64,000 nucleotides of DNA from Liolophura sinensis (taxonomy: Eukaryota > Mollusca > Polyplacophora > Chitonida > Chitonidae): positions 23,755,604 through 23,819,603 of the forward strand of contig NC_088296.1 in assembly GCF_032854445.1 (NCBI RefSeq). Direction: 5' to 3'. The notes below the pieces were generated by a model. That model saw only the letters and a program-made list of their open reading frames with translations, was not told the origin of the DNA and did not search any database. How positions within the stretch are numbered: position 1 is the first letter of the stretch; every line of letters begins with the position of its first letter. The translations under genes were made by a program, and so were the position numbers. Shown one piece after another: positions 44,401 through 59,600 of the stretch.

Positions 44401-47400
44401 CAAGCTGGTCTTCTCTTTCATGCTTTGTGGTGACCAGTATGTGTGTGTATTTTCTGTGTAGGGGTCTGTTTGAGAAGGACAGCTGGTCTTCTCTTTCATG
44501 CTTTGTGGTGACCAGTATGTGTGTGTATTTTCTGTGTAGGGGTCTGTTTGAGAAGGACAAGCTGGTCATCTCTTTCATGCTTTATGGTGACCAATATGTG
44601 TGTCTTTTCTGTGTAGGGGTCTGTTTGAGGACAAGCTGGTCTTCTCTTTCATGCTTTATGGTGACCAATATGTGTGTGTATTTTCTGTGTAGGGATCTGT
44701 TTGAGGACAAGCTGATCTTCTCTTTCATGCTTTGTGGTGACCAGTATGTGTGTGTATTTTCTGTGTAGGGATCTGTTTGAGAAGGACAAGCTGGTCTTCT
44801 CTTTCATGCTGTGTGGTGACCAGTATGTGTGTGTATTTTCTGTGTAGGGATCTGTTTGAGAAGGACAAGCTGGTCTTCTCTTTCATGCTTTGTGGTGACC
44901 AGTATGTGTGTGTGTTTTCTGTGTAGGGGTCTGTTTGAGAAGGACAAGCTGGTCATCTCTTTCATGCTTTGTGGTGACCAATATGTGTGTGTATTTTTTG
45001 TGTAGGGGTCTGTTTGAGAAGGACAAGCTGGTCTTCTCTTTCATGCTTTGTGGGGAGATCATGAAGACGAGGGATGAGATTGACCCACTGGAGTGGAACT
45101 TCTTCCTGAGAGGTGCAGCTGGTTCCATGGACAAGGTGAGTCACAAAATAATTGATACATACAATATCGGTGTTTATCAAAGGTATATGTAACTCAATTT
45201 TTTGGTCAGGTTGTTGAAAATCATTCAATTTTGGTAATTTGGGGACTATAGATTTACACCTTATCTGTTCAATCAGTTTTCCAGGCTTTTTTTTTTTTTT
45301 TCAAAACATTTTGAAGTGAATTGAAAGTTGGAAAATGGTTACGGATCAAGTTTGAATCTTTATTCTGATGTGGACTGGTAGGGGACATGTTCGCTATACT
45401 TCAAGAATGCTGGTTCTGTACTTGATCTTAGACAGAACTTTTCTTTCTGATCAGATAGCGACTCATATATGCAAGTTAACATATCATGTTTAAATAAACA
45501 TACAGAATAATGTTAAATTTCCAACATTAATTAGATTTTGAACTTTTTTCCCCTGCCAAGTTAGTTTTCTGATCAAAACAAAAACTGTTAATTTCGTCTC
45601 CTGATCCCTTTCTAACAGTCTATCATCTGTTATTATGTCAACCTTTCGCCTCCAAATCAAATTTATTCTTCCATCATTCTCGCATGTGTTACAATTCTCT
45701 TTCAGCAACGACCTCAAAAGCCTGACAAGAGCTGGCTTAAAATTCCCATCTGGAATGTCGCCTGTGACCTGCACGACACGATCCCAGCATTCAAGGGGAT
45801 TAACTCTGATCTGACCGCTACGCCTGTTTCAGTCACTCTCGGCTCAGTTACTGTAAGTACTGCCTGCATTACCATTTAAGCTGGGATTTCGTTATTCTCT
45901 ATAATACGTCATAACCCTGGAAAAGTTGCCGGCTACATGACAAAGAATGAAATAAAACAGGACTTTTGGATGAAGTGGGCGGATACGGGCTTCTCGTTTT
46001 TTCCAAAGTAGCACTCACGGCAGGTTTCAAGTAGCTGGCAACCACTTTCTAACGAACTGCCTGATTCAGATGTTGATAAATTCCACTTAGAAACTTAGGA
46101 ATTCCACTCTCAAATCATAATTTTTTTGATATTATGGTACATGCATCTCTTCTCTCCTGTAACTATTGTAAGATAATGTATTATATAGAGGGCCTGGGAA
46201 GAACAGTTCTTCAGAACTGACAGAGCTATGTGTACATTTCTATCATAATTACCCTCTGAAAATAAAGTTTACGCACATACATACATAATGTTCATAAGGA
46301 TCCTGCATCAAACATTTAGCCTTTGAGATATATGTAAAATTTCTTGTTGTCATTTTTCCAGCAGTGGAGAGAAACTGAGTTTTCTGTTCATTATTGCCCC
46401 AGCTTACATGTACGTTCCTCTTTGATGTTGTCACATGACTGAAAATTTGTGACATACGCCATTGAACCCAAGGCATACATACATTCCCCTCTGAATGTCA
46501 CACAGGTGGATGTCAACCCTGCAGAAGACGATGATTACGAACCTTTGCCACCAGAACCCTCTGAGGGTGACAGCAGCGATGACGCGAAGGTCAAGGGTCA
46601 CTGGGACAAGAGGCTGACAAGTTTCCAGAAGCTGATGTTTATCAAAGCTTTCCAGGAAGAGAAGGTAACAGTCATTTTGCAGCTTCTGGCTGTTTTTCCA
46701 AGAAGAGAAGGTATCAGTCACTTTGCAGCTTCTGGCTGTATGTATACAGTACCTATATGTTCCTGATCAAACAGTTGCCAGAACTCTTACCACTTAAGTT
46801 AACTTCATGTACTGTAATTTATCTAAAGTTTAGCTTTTTTTAACTTAATTCTGATTGATTTGTCCATCTTTAATGTAGGCTTACTTTTCTTTCTTTGTAA
46901 AATCTTATCAGAAAAACCTCGGCATCATTTTAAGGCCCTTGTGTGCTTTTGAAGGTGCACTTTCACAGGCCAAACTAGTTAACCTGGCTAATTGTCGTCA
47001 CCTAATCAGTCTTAGTGCTGTGTAGAAGGAGGCGTGTATCCTACTGTTTAGACATTTACGTGCTTAAAGACAATAAACCCTAAATGAGGTTAGTTGACAA
47101 AAGGTCAAATTCACCGGTTACGTGAGACCATTTGCAAGGCATCATACCGTCGTTGCTGCTCTATTTTAATTACTATCTATCCTGGTGTTTTTTTAATATC
47201 GTATTTCATTTGCTTATGAGCAGAAGTAGATTAGCTGAATTTATGTTTGAAAATGTAGTCATGATAGTAGATGTATATGTAACAGGGTTAACAGCTATAT
47301 TTACTGTGGTGATCATTTTATGCTGTACTCAAGAATACTGCAGCAGACAGTGTTATGGTGGGAGGAAACCAGGCTCAGGAAACCCACGACCGTCCACAGG

Positions 47401-50400
47401 TTGCTGTCAGACCATCCCATTTCACATATGACCCATAGAGCTTGGTTAAAAGCTCTTACTCTGACGATCCTGTACACAATGTATAATAACATTTCTCCTG
47501 TGTTCTTTCTTTTTCTTCACAGACAACGTTTGCCGTCACAGACTTTGTCCGTGAAAACCTTGGTCAGGCATTTGTGGAGTCCCCACCAGTAGGGCTGAAC
47601 ACACTGTATGCTGACATGACCAAAGTTACTCCCCTTGTCTTTGTGCTGAGCCAGGGATCGGACCCCATGGGGGCGCTGCTAAGGTTCTCCAAGGAGCACG
47701 GCTTCTCAGACAAGTAAGATGCTAAAGAATAAATAGCTAAACTGTCAAGTTCTTGCTGGACAGTGTGGTTTCTGTGTTTGTGGCCACAGAAATGGGAAAA
47801 TGTCAAAGTTCTTTTTGATTCATACCTTTTAATTCTCATAAAACAAAAAATGCATTTATGGTTATTTGAAAGTTTCAAATTTGGTATATTAATGGTGAGC
47901 AGTTTTCTTGGTTTTGTCCTTCTTTTTCTGACCTTGAACTTTGAACTGTTTCAGACTGCAGGCCATATCCCTGGGTCAAGGTCAGGGGCCTGTAGCTGAG
48001 AAGCTGATCTCTGGAGCTATCAAATCCGGAGACTGGGTGTTTCTACAGGTGAGATGATTAAGCAGTCAGGTGTCACAGAAAATATGAGCTGGGGATGTGG
48101 GAATAATTGATAGAATTTGACCGAAAATCCCATGGCTCATCTGTGGTATAGTGCAAGACTCTCAAGTTGCGAGTTAGCTCCATGGGACAAGGAATTTCTG
48201 GATGCCGCTCATGTACCTTCATAGGTGTTCATATTATTTGTTACTGTATATGTCTGGGTTTTGCAGAACTGTCACTTGGCAGCCTCGTGGATGTTGTCCA
48301 TGGAAAACGTGATCAAGAATATCCAGGAGACGCCGGGAGACATCCATGATGAGTTCCGTCTCTTCCTCAGCTCAATGCCGGCCAAGGCCTTCCCTGTCAC
48401 TGTCCTTCAGAATAGTGTCAAGGTCACCAACGAACCTCCTAAAGGGCTTCGGGCCAACACCCGCCGGGCATTCGGGGAAATCACACCTCAGTTCTTTGAG
48501 GAAAACAGTAAGTGTTATAACCATAGCCACTTTTTTTTGTTCAGGATTTCCCTTCAAATCAAGAGCATTTTTAACTACCATAAACGATCTCAAATTTCAC
48601 CCCAAAAAAGTACATTTGTAGAGGCAAATAAATATTACAAAATATTATTTTTGGTGCTAAAACTTACTATTTTCCTGGGCCCATTTGTTCAAAAATGGTT
48701 TAAGACTTAATAGCAGATTTAACTTTAAACCAAGTCTTCAATTTTGCACTTTGCCTTAGAAAATTGTGTAACATGATATTAAATGTGAACAAAAACTGCT
48801 GCAGTTATAATTTGTCTTTGGAGAACTGCATTGGCTACACAGTTTTGGTAAAAATTTAAATATAAAATATGACTTAATACCAGTATTAGCTAATACACTT
48901 TTGAACAACTGGGCCTTCAGAACCATAATGTTGGCCATAGTGGTATAAGTGAAATATACTTGAGAATGGCTTAAAACACCAATAAAATAAATAAATGAAT
49001 TAATATTCAGTACACTAGCCCTCAGTGTGGCAAGTGTTTGAGACACTTACAGTGTTTTATTTTTTGAGGCATTTCACAAGTAAATACTGTCCCTCTGTAT
49101 AAACCATTCCTGTTGTTTGTATGTTCAGTTCTAGGCTTGAACTGGCGTAAGATGGTCTTTGGCATCTGCTTCTTCCATGCCATCATACAGGAGAGGAAGA
49201 AGTTTGGACCTCTGGGATGGAACATTGGGGTAAAACACACATTTCTGTTATCCTGCACAGTTGTTCTCAGTTAAACACTGGAGTAAAATGGACTTTTCTG
49301 TTACCTGTAACAGTTGTTCTCAATTAAACACTGGGGTAAAATGCACATTTCTGTTACCTTTAAACACTGGAGTAAACTACACATTTTTGTTACCTTTAAC
49401 AGTTGTTCTCACTTAAACATTGAGGTAAAATGGATTTTTCTGTTACCTTTAAACCCTGGAGTAAAATACACACTTCTGTTACCTTTAAACACTTGAGTAA
49501 AATACACATTTCTGTTACCTTTAAACACTTGAGTAAAATACACACTTCTGTTACCTTTAAACACTTGAGTAAAATACACATTTCTGTTACCTTTAAACAC
49601 TTGAGTAAAATAGACCCATTTATTATTGTTACCTTTAACAGTCGTTTTCACACAAACACTGGGCTTTTTGCCTGTCTGAATATTTATAAACAATATCATT
49701 AAATTTGTGGGGTTTTTTTTCTGATATTTATGTGAGGAGGATCCTCACTGGTACTAAAAATCATTGTCAGTACCTGAACTTTGTTGAAAGATTTTCAAGA
49801 CCTTGAATAAAAATCTTTAAAAAAGGGTTTAAGTACTTGATTTTTCAAAAAATATTGCAGTATATAAGGTACACTGTACTAAAATAGTGTCCATTAATCT
49901 TCACTTGAAGTCTTGTACTTATTAAAGCAGAATGATCCTTGAAAATGCAGAAACACAAATGATTTTTCCTTCAAAGTCCTTGAAGAACATAGGATATGTC
50001 CTCAAAAACCCTTATGATAATGAGGACAATTTGAATGAATAATTTGAATGGAATGCAGGAGTTGCCATTTGTTCGGTGATCATTTGTGCAAAAAAATGTT
50101 TCGTAATAGAAAGATTTCATTGAACAAGCATTTGGTTGTGACTTTACAAATACATGTTTCCCCTTACCTTATATATAACCAACAAACCCTTTAACAAGTA
50201 TCAGTCGTGTGCCTAGTGGTCAGCTGCAGTGGAAATTGCCTATTGAGGAGCCTTCTATGCAGAATAATTAATACTCTAAAGATGATGTCAACTTTGTCAT
50301 ATTTTTCAGTATGAGTTCACAGACAGTGACAGAGAGTGTGCTCTGCTCAACCTGCAGATGTTCTGTTCAGATGGTGAAATACCCTGGGACGCTCTCATCT

Positions 50401-53400
50401 ACATTACAGGGGAGGTAAGTGACTGGCTAGCCTAAACACATCTACAGGGGAGGTAAGTGACTGGCTAGCTTGAACACATCTACATTACAGAGGTGGAAAG
50501 TGACTGGTTAGCTTAAACACATCTACAATACAGGGGAGATAAGTGACTGGCTAGCCTAAACACATCTACATTACAGGGGAGGTAAGTGACTGGCTAGCTT
50601 GAACACATCTACATTACAGAGGTGGAAAGTGATTGGCTGGCTTAAATACATCTGCATTACAGGGGACATAGGTGACTGACTACCCTAAACACATCTACAT
50701 TATAGGGTGGAAAGTGACTGATTAGCTTAAACACATCTACATTACAGGGTGGAAAGTGAATTGCTACATTTAAACTTAAACACATCTACATTACAGGGGA
50801 GATAAGTGACTGACTACATTAAACACATCTACATTGTAGAGGAATTAAGTGACTGGCTACCCTAAACACATCTACATTACAGTGGAGATAATTGACTGGC
50901 TAACTTAAACACCTCTACATTGTAGAGGAATTAAGTGACTCGCTAAACACATCTATATTACAGGGAGGAAAGTAACTAGCTAGCTTCTGTACATCTGCAT
51001 TACAGGGGAGGCAATAGTATTACTGATTTGATGGCGGGTTTTAAGTCAGGAGGTTTGCCAGATACCTGGGAAAGGGTGATAGTTTACTCTAGGCAGTTGT
51101 GTGAAGTGTATAAGAGAAAAAATAGCACAAATAAACCAATAAAGATTTATATCATGTCACTGTATTTCTTCAGATCACGTACGGTGGACGTGTAACAGAT
51201 GCCCAGGATCAGCGTTGTCTCAGGACCATCCTCAAAACATTCTTCTGTCCCAAGACACTCGAGGACGGCTACAAATTCTCACCATCAGGTACGAACACTG
51301 CTTTAGTATTGTGAATCCTTAACAGCTAATTCTGCCTGGCTTGACGCTCAGCGCTGAGAGGTTAGAGCAAGGAAACAGGACTGGTTAGCCTGGTTTCAGT
51401 ATAATGTTTATGGGTTGGGTGTCGTGTCTGGTGTCTTCAGCATTGTACTTCAGTGACGGCAGCATTTTGACGGCATGGATTCGCCCAGCCTCAAGAAGAC
51501 AGAGTATATGTGCACACACCTAATGGCTCCTCGTCGTGATGTGGGTAAAACATTGTTAAGTACAATGTTAAAACTCATTCATACATAACAGCTAACTCTG
51601 ATTAGCTCCCATGAAGACAGAGGGTTCCACTCCAAACCACTGAAACAACATGCATGAAACTGAAGCAGCAGAACAAGAAATACTACGTGTACTTAAAATA
51701 GCTTGTCGTTTCTTTGTTTGGTTCTTGACATTCGTAGGGCAGGGGAGTATGGTGTGGCTATGTGGTTAAAATGCTTGTCCTTCAATCAGTCTGCCCTCCA
51801 GCTGTACCTGGGAAGGCCTGACAGCATCCTGCGGATGGTCGTGGGTTTCTCCCGGGCTCTGCCTGGTTTCCTCCCTCCATAATGCTGGTTGTGGTCGTAT
51901 GAGTGAAATATTCTTGAGCACCAATCAAATAGATAAATAAATCAAATCAGTCTGGAAGCTGCTGGTTCAAACCCATCCTTGAACAGTGACTTTGTGGATT
52001 CATGGTTGTTCTTGGGTCCTTGGGGACAGTAAGCTGTCGACCACTCTGGTGAAGACGTTTGTGCAGTAAAAGACTATTCTTATAACTGTACAAGTTGTTC
52101 GTCAAACTTTGGTGGTTTAACCCATAAAATCAGTGGCCGTCATATGACCGAAGAATTTTTGAGTATGGCATCAGGTAACAGTGGATCGAATCAATCCAAT
52201 TAAGAACATGGGCTAGTGCACTGGTTTTAGTGAAGTACACCGAGCACTATAAATCCACCATTCCACTTCCATAATCAGACCATGCTGACCTGCGCTTTTA
52301 TGGTATAGGTGTTCGGTAATTTTTTTTCATGCCTCATTTCCTTGACCAGGTATTTACTACGCTCCTGTAAAGGACACTCTCACAGAGTACAGAGAATACA
52401 TCGAGGGTCTGCCCCAAGTGGATGAACCAGAGATCTTTGGAATGCATGCCAATGCTAACATTGCCTTCCAGGTAGGTCAATGAATCAATGAAACCTTTCT
52501 TTAAATAGGGCACTGGTCCCAATAGCACAGTTGGTAGAGTGTCTGCTTTGGGAGTGGTAGATCCAGGGTCAATCCTGGGTCAAGTCACACCTAAGACCTT
52601 AAAAAGAGGAAGTTGTAACTTCCTCGCTTGGCGTTCAGCATGAAGGCGATAGTGCAATGACTGGTTGACCCGTATCAGTATAATGGCTCGCGCGGGGCGG
52701 CTTACTTTGCCTTCGTTAAGTCATCTCAGGGAAGCAGCACTAGATAAAAGAGCAGTGGAAATCTGTCCTGGAATAAAGGGCACATTACATGTGCTTTAAG
52801 GATTCCTTCGTCGTCATATGACTGAAAAATTGTTAAGTACAATGTTAAACCCCAAGCACTCACTCACTCACTTAAAGAAGGAAACTCTTGTCAAATTGTG
52901 CAATGTCCTCTTCCCAGAGGCCCTTTATAAGAGTACATGAACAAGCAGAAACAGTGGGCACAACTGCGTTTTTAAAACATTAAGAAAGTCAATTACATTG
53001 TCTTTACATTGTCTTTATATTGTCTTTATATTGTCTTTACATTGTCTTTACATTACATGAAATCCGAATCAATTATGTTCACCTAAAGGCAGAAAGTAAC
53101 AGCAATGTTTTTATAATAGAGAATGATCTTTAAGTTCTTGTAAGTTGGTGAAATTTGATTATTATGTTAATCACTTCAGTTAGTAAGTTTCCTACCTTGG
53201 AGAAGTGCTTGATTTTTAGACTTACTCTTTTATGTATTCATTTTAAAGTTCACCTTGATGTTTTCACAATGGTGTCAGTTTAACTTTCGCTCATCTGGTC
53301 ATTCCTGATTTCCAGACCCAAGAAACCAACAGCCTGGTGTTCACAATCCTGGACATGCAGCCTCGCATATCAGGCAGCAGCTCCGGACGGTCCAACGACG

Positions 53401-53602
53401 ACATCGTGTACGACTTAGCCGAGAGCATCATGCAAAAGATCGTGGACAAACTAGACTTGGAGCAAGCCAACCAGGAAATGTTCAAGGTAGGCTCATGATT
53501 TAGGCATAGAATGTAAACAAGATCCGGAAATGTTGTTGAACAGTGTTGTTCTTTGCCAGTATCAAAACTTTGTGGGGTGATAGACCAGTTTAAATTTTTG
53601 TT

Positions 53603-53669
<67 letters not shown>

Positions 53670-56600
53670 TTTGTGTGCTTAAATCTCTAGAAATTTGTTA
53701 CAGTATTAACCCAGTGTGTGCATGAAACTCTGATCGGCGTCCAGCATTTTAGTAAAATATCCCAAGGAAACATTCCTGTATCCTTGAATTTATGAACAAA
53801 TCTTTACCCCCTGCTTTTTGTTGTTACATATAGGTTAAGACCACAGTCTTCGCATGATGTAAATTTCATTTCATTAACATCATGTTGTTTTGAAATGTTT
53901 CAGCCTGATGAGAAGGGTCGCCTTAACTCTCTAACCACAGTACTGACACAGGAGGTGGACAGGTTCAACAAGCTTCTCAGAGTCATCAAGGTTAGTGACC
54001 TAGTACAAAGCAGTCAGTGCTAGAAAATCAGTGTCTTCTCACTGTTCATGTTGGGTAAGTTTATATCTGATGGGTAGATCAGCACTGCTCTACCCAAAGC
54101 CTGTTGGCTTTAGCTGGTTCAGCTGCATCTCTAAAGCATCACATTTGTCAGATTCCTGCTGGGATTTGCACCTTGCACTGTGGTTATCCCCACCTATAAA
54201 CCTGAACACTGACAATTTTGAAAACGTCATTAAATTCCCACAAAATAAATAAATAAATACTATTTTACCATTTTTCACCTGCTGAAGATATAGAATCACA
54301 AATGCTAACCCATATAAATTTCCTACACAAGACTGACCACTGACAAACTACAATCAGATTGATGGCACACCACTAACAAACCCCTAGAGGACTCCCAGTT
54401 CATCATGTACTGACCAATGTAAATTTCCTACACAAGACTGACCACTGACAAACTACAATCAGACTGATGGCACACCACTAGTAAACCCGTAAAGGACTTG
54501 TGGTTCATGATGTACTGACCCATATAAATTTCCTACACAAGACTGACCACTGACAAACTACAAACAGACTGATGGCACACCACTAACAAACCCCTAGAGG
54601 ACTCACGGTTCATCATGTACTGACCGATATAAATTTCCTACACAAGACTGACCACTGACAAACTACAAACAGACTGATGGCACACAACTAACAAACCCCT
54701 AGAGGACTCCCGGTTCATCATGTACTGACCAATGTAAATTTCCTACACAAGACTGACCACTGACAAACTACAAACAGACTGATGGCCCACCACTAGTAAA
54801 CCCCTATAGGACTCCCGGTTCATGATGTACTGACCCATATAAATTTCCTACACAAGACTGACCACTGACAAACTACAAACAGACTGATGGCACACCACTA
54901 GCAAACCCCTAGAGGACTCTCGGTTCATCATGTACTGTAACTTTTACTTGCTCTTCTGCTGAACATTGAAAAAGACAAATGTTTTGAAATTATTTCGAAA
55001 ATCGATGCAGGGTTTCATAAAATGAATCGAGGTGAGTTCTAATAGTATATTGAGAAAGCTGCTTGAGTCAGATATCAGGTTTACGTCAGCAGTTATGGAT
55101 AAGTGGAGTAATAATTTAATTGTTCAACAATGTCTGTTGTACATTTGTGTAGCTCAGAACTTTTGTGCTCGTGACATTTTGGCATCCCTCTGTTGGAACA
55201 CCTTCTTTTTACATGGACCTTGTTGTCTGAAATAAAGCAGTATTATTGTTATATTTATTATTATTATTATTGTTGTTATTAAATGTTTAGTACTGTATTA
55301 AACCACAAGGAAATAAATATTATTTTCTATCTTTCACCTGATAAAGGGACAAGTATGAGTACTGTGGTCTGTGGATTATAAGGACCCACTAACTGTAACT
55401 TTCTACAGAAAACTTACCACTGGCACACGGATAATGGACCTTCTGAGAATTTCAGCTTAGCATGTATTGTAGAAAGTCACTGCGAGGATATAAGTGAATG
55501 GATATTTTGACAAGTTCAGTTTATGGCATTTTCGTTATTGGTATGTACAGTATGGTCCCATACCGTACTTCACCATATAACATACACGTACATAACCGTA
55601 TTTCACCTAAAGTTTGGTATGTAAAAACACACTTTCAGAAACACATGAAGGTCTTACACTGACACTTCTGGTGCCAAAACTTGGCTTTTTCTGATCAGAA
55701 ATTAATCAAATGTCACCATATAAACCCCTCTGAAATGGCTGTATGTATTAGGTGAAAGAATAAATAAGAATCAAGCAAAATGTGTCTCTTGTAAAATAAC
55801 GAACTTCCCACAAAAGCAAAATACAATGCATGTGTATACTCTACATAACCTAAAATTTGTCCATGACTAAGTTGCTCATTTGTCCAGATTCTGGGAGTTC
55901 TGTTGATTTCAGAAAGGTGCATTGAGAGGTGTTTGGAAAGTAGGATCGTATCCTACTGGGAAATGTAAATTTTAGCACCAGACATAACATCATGTGACGC
56001 TTATTTGCCCTCAAAAATGCTCTTTTGTGGTTGAATTTTTTTAGCTCATTTAGGGTTCGAGAGCAATGATGATAACAGAAATTGAACTTAGCGAAATATC
56101 AGTTTAGTATGCTAATAACTAATGTCTCTGGAGTTACTTACTTCCTGTATTACCCTTGGCCAATCAGTGGATTCACCAGGTTTTACCATGTACTGTATTG
56201 GTTGTTTGTTCCTCCGCAGAACTCACTTGTTCAGCTACAAAAGGCAATCAAAGGGTTTGTGGTGATGAGTGACGAGTTAGAGTTAGTCTACAATGCCTTC
56301 CTGAACAACCAGGTACCAGGGCTGTGGGCGAACGCCGCCTACCCCTCGCTGAAGCCCCTGGGTAGCTGGGTGCAGGACCTCGTCCTCCGCTGTGCCTTCA
56401 TCAACAACTGGATCGTCCACGGACTGCCCAAATCTTTCTGGATGTCAGGATTCTTCTTCCCTCAAGGTCAGTGCATGCTGTATACATGTACATAGAGGTA
56501 GCGAGTGCATACTGTATACATGTACATACCGGTAGTGAGTGCATACTATATACATGTACATACCGGTAGCAAGTGCATACTGTATACATGTACATACCGG

Positions 56601-59600
56601 TAGTGAGTGCATACTGTATACATGTACATACCAGTAGCGAGTGCATACTGTATACATGTACATACCGGTAGTGAGTGCATACTGTATACATGTACATACC
56701 GGTAGAGGGTGCATACTGTCTGCATGTACATACCAGTATTGAGTGCATACTGTATACATGTACATACTGGTAGTGAGTGCATACTGTCTACATGTACATA
56801 CCGGTAGTGAGTGCATACTGTTTACATGTACATACCGATAGTGAGTGCATTCTGTCTACATGTACATACTGGTAGTGAGTGCATTCTGTATACATGTACA
56901 TACTGGTAGTGAGTGCATACTGTCTACATGTACATACCGGTAGTGGGTGCATACTGTATACATGTACAGAGTAGTAGTGAGTGCATACTGTATACATGTA
57001 CATACCGGTAGTGACTGCATACTGTCTACATGTACATACCGGTAGTGAGTGCATACTGTATACATGTACATACCGGTAGTGGGTGCATACTGTCTACATG
57101 TACATACTGATAGTGAGTGCATTCTGTATACATGTACATACTGATAGTGAGTGCATTCTGTATACATGTACATGCCGATAGTGAGTGCATACTGTATACA
57201 TGTACATACCAGTAGTGAGTGCATACTGTATATGTGTACATACCGATAGTGAGTGCATACTGTATACATGTACATACTGGTAGTGAGTGCATACTGTATA
57301 CATGTACATACCAGTAGTGAGTGCATACTGTATACATGTACATACCGGTAGTGAGTGCATAATGTATACATGTACATACTGATAGTGAGTGCATTCTGTA
57401 TACATGTACATACTGGTAGTGAGTGCATACTGTCTTCATGTACATACCGGTAGTGAATGCATACTGTATACATGTACATACCAGTATTGAGTGCATACTG
57501 TATACATGTACATACTGGTAGTGAGTGCATACTGTCTACATGTACATACCAGTAGCGAGTGCATACTGTATACATGTACATACCAGTAGTGAGTGCATAC
57601 TGTATACATGTACATACCGGTAGAGGGTGCATACTGTCTGCATGTACATACCAGTATTGAGTGCATACTGTATACATGTACATACTGGTAGTGAGTGCAT
57701 ACTGTCTACATGTACATACCGGTAGTGAGTGCATACTGTCTACATGTACATACCGATAGTGAGTGCATTCTGTCTACATGTACATACCGGTAGTGAGTGC
57801 ATACTGTCTACATGTACATACTGGTAGTGAGTGCATTCTGTATACATGTACATACTGGTAGTGAGTGCATACTGTCTACATGTACATACCGGTAGTGGGT
57901 GCATACTGTATACATGTACAGAGTAGTAGTGAGTGCATACTGTATACATGTACATACCGGTAGTGACTGCATACTGTCTACATGTACATACCGGTAGTGA
58001 GTGCATACTGTATACATGTACATACCGGTAGTGGGTGCATACTGTCTACATGTACATACTGATAGTGAGTGCATTCTGTATACATGTACATACTGATAGT
58101 GAGTGCATTCTGTATACATGTACATACCGATAGTGAGTGCATACTGTATACATGTACATACCAGTAGTGAGTGCATACTGTATATGTGTACATACCGATA
58201 GTGAGTGCATACTGTATACATGTACATACTGGTAGTGAGTGCATACTGTATACATGTACATACCAGTAGTGAGTGCATACTGTATACATGTACATACCGG
58301 TAGTGAGTGCATAATGTATACATGTACATACTGATAGTGAGTGCATTCTGTATACATGTACATACTGGTAGTGAGTGCATACTGTCTTCATGTACATACC
58401 GGTAGTGAATGCATACTGTATACATGTACATACCAGTATTGAGTGCATACTGTATACATGTACATACCGGTAGTGAGTGCATACTGTCTACATGTACATA
58501 CCGGTAGTGAGTGCATACTGTATACATGAACATACCGGTAGTGAGTGCATACTGTATACATGTACATACCGGTAGTGAGTGCATACTGTCTACATGTACA
58601 TACCGGTAGTGAGTGCATACTGTATACATGTACATACCGGTAGTGAGTGCATACTGTATACATGTACATACTGGTAGTGAGTGCATACTGTATACATGTA
58701 CAGAGCAGTAGTGAGTGCATACTGTATACATGTACATACCGGTAGTGAGTGCATACTGTATACATGTACATACCAGAAGTGAGTGCATGCTGTCTACATG
58801 TACATAGAGGTAGTAAGTGCATACTGTATACGCTTACATAGAGGTAGCAAGTGCATACTGTATACATGTACATGCTGATAGTGAGTGCATACTGTATACA
58901 TATAGGTATTGAGTGCATACTGTATACATGTACATACCGGTATTGAGTGCATACTGTATACATGTACATGCCGGTAGTGAGTGCATACTGTATATGTGTA
59001 CATACCGATAGTGAGTGCATACTGTATATATGTACATACCGATAGTGAGTGCATACTGTATACATGTACATACCGGTAGCGAGTGCATGCTGTATACACG
59101 TACATACCGGTAGTGAGGGCATACTGTATACATGTACATACCGGTAGTGAGTGCATACTGTATACATGTACATACCAGTAGCGAGTGCATACTGTATACA
59201 TGTACATACCGATAGTGAGTGCATACTGTATACATGTACATACCGGTAGTGAGTACATACTGTATACATGTACATACTGGTAGTGAGTGCATGCTGTCTA
59301 CATGTACATACCGGTAGTGAGTGCATACTGTATACATGTACATACCGGTAGTGAGTGCATACTGTATACATGTACATACCAGTAGCGAGTGCATACTGTA
59401 TACATGTACATACTGATAGCGAGTGCATACTGTATACATGTACATACCGGTAGTGAGTGCATACTGTATACATGAACATACCGGTAGTGAGTGCATACTG
59501 TCTACATGTACATACCGGTAGCGAGTGCATGCTGTATACACGTACATACCGGTAGTGACTGCATACTGTATACATGTACATATCGGTAGTGAGTGCATAC

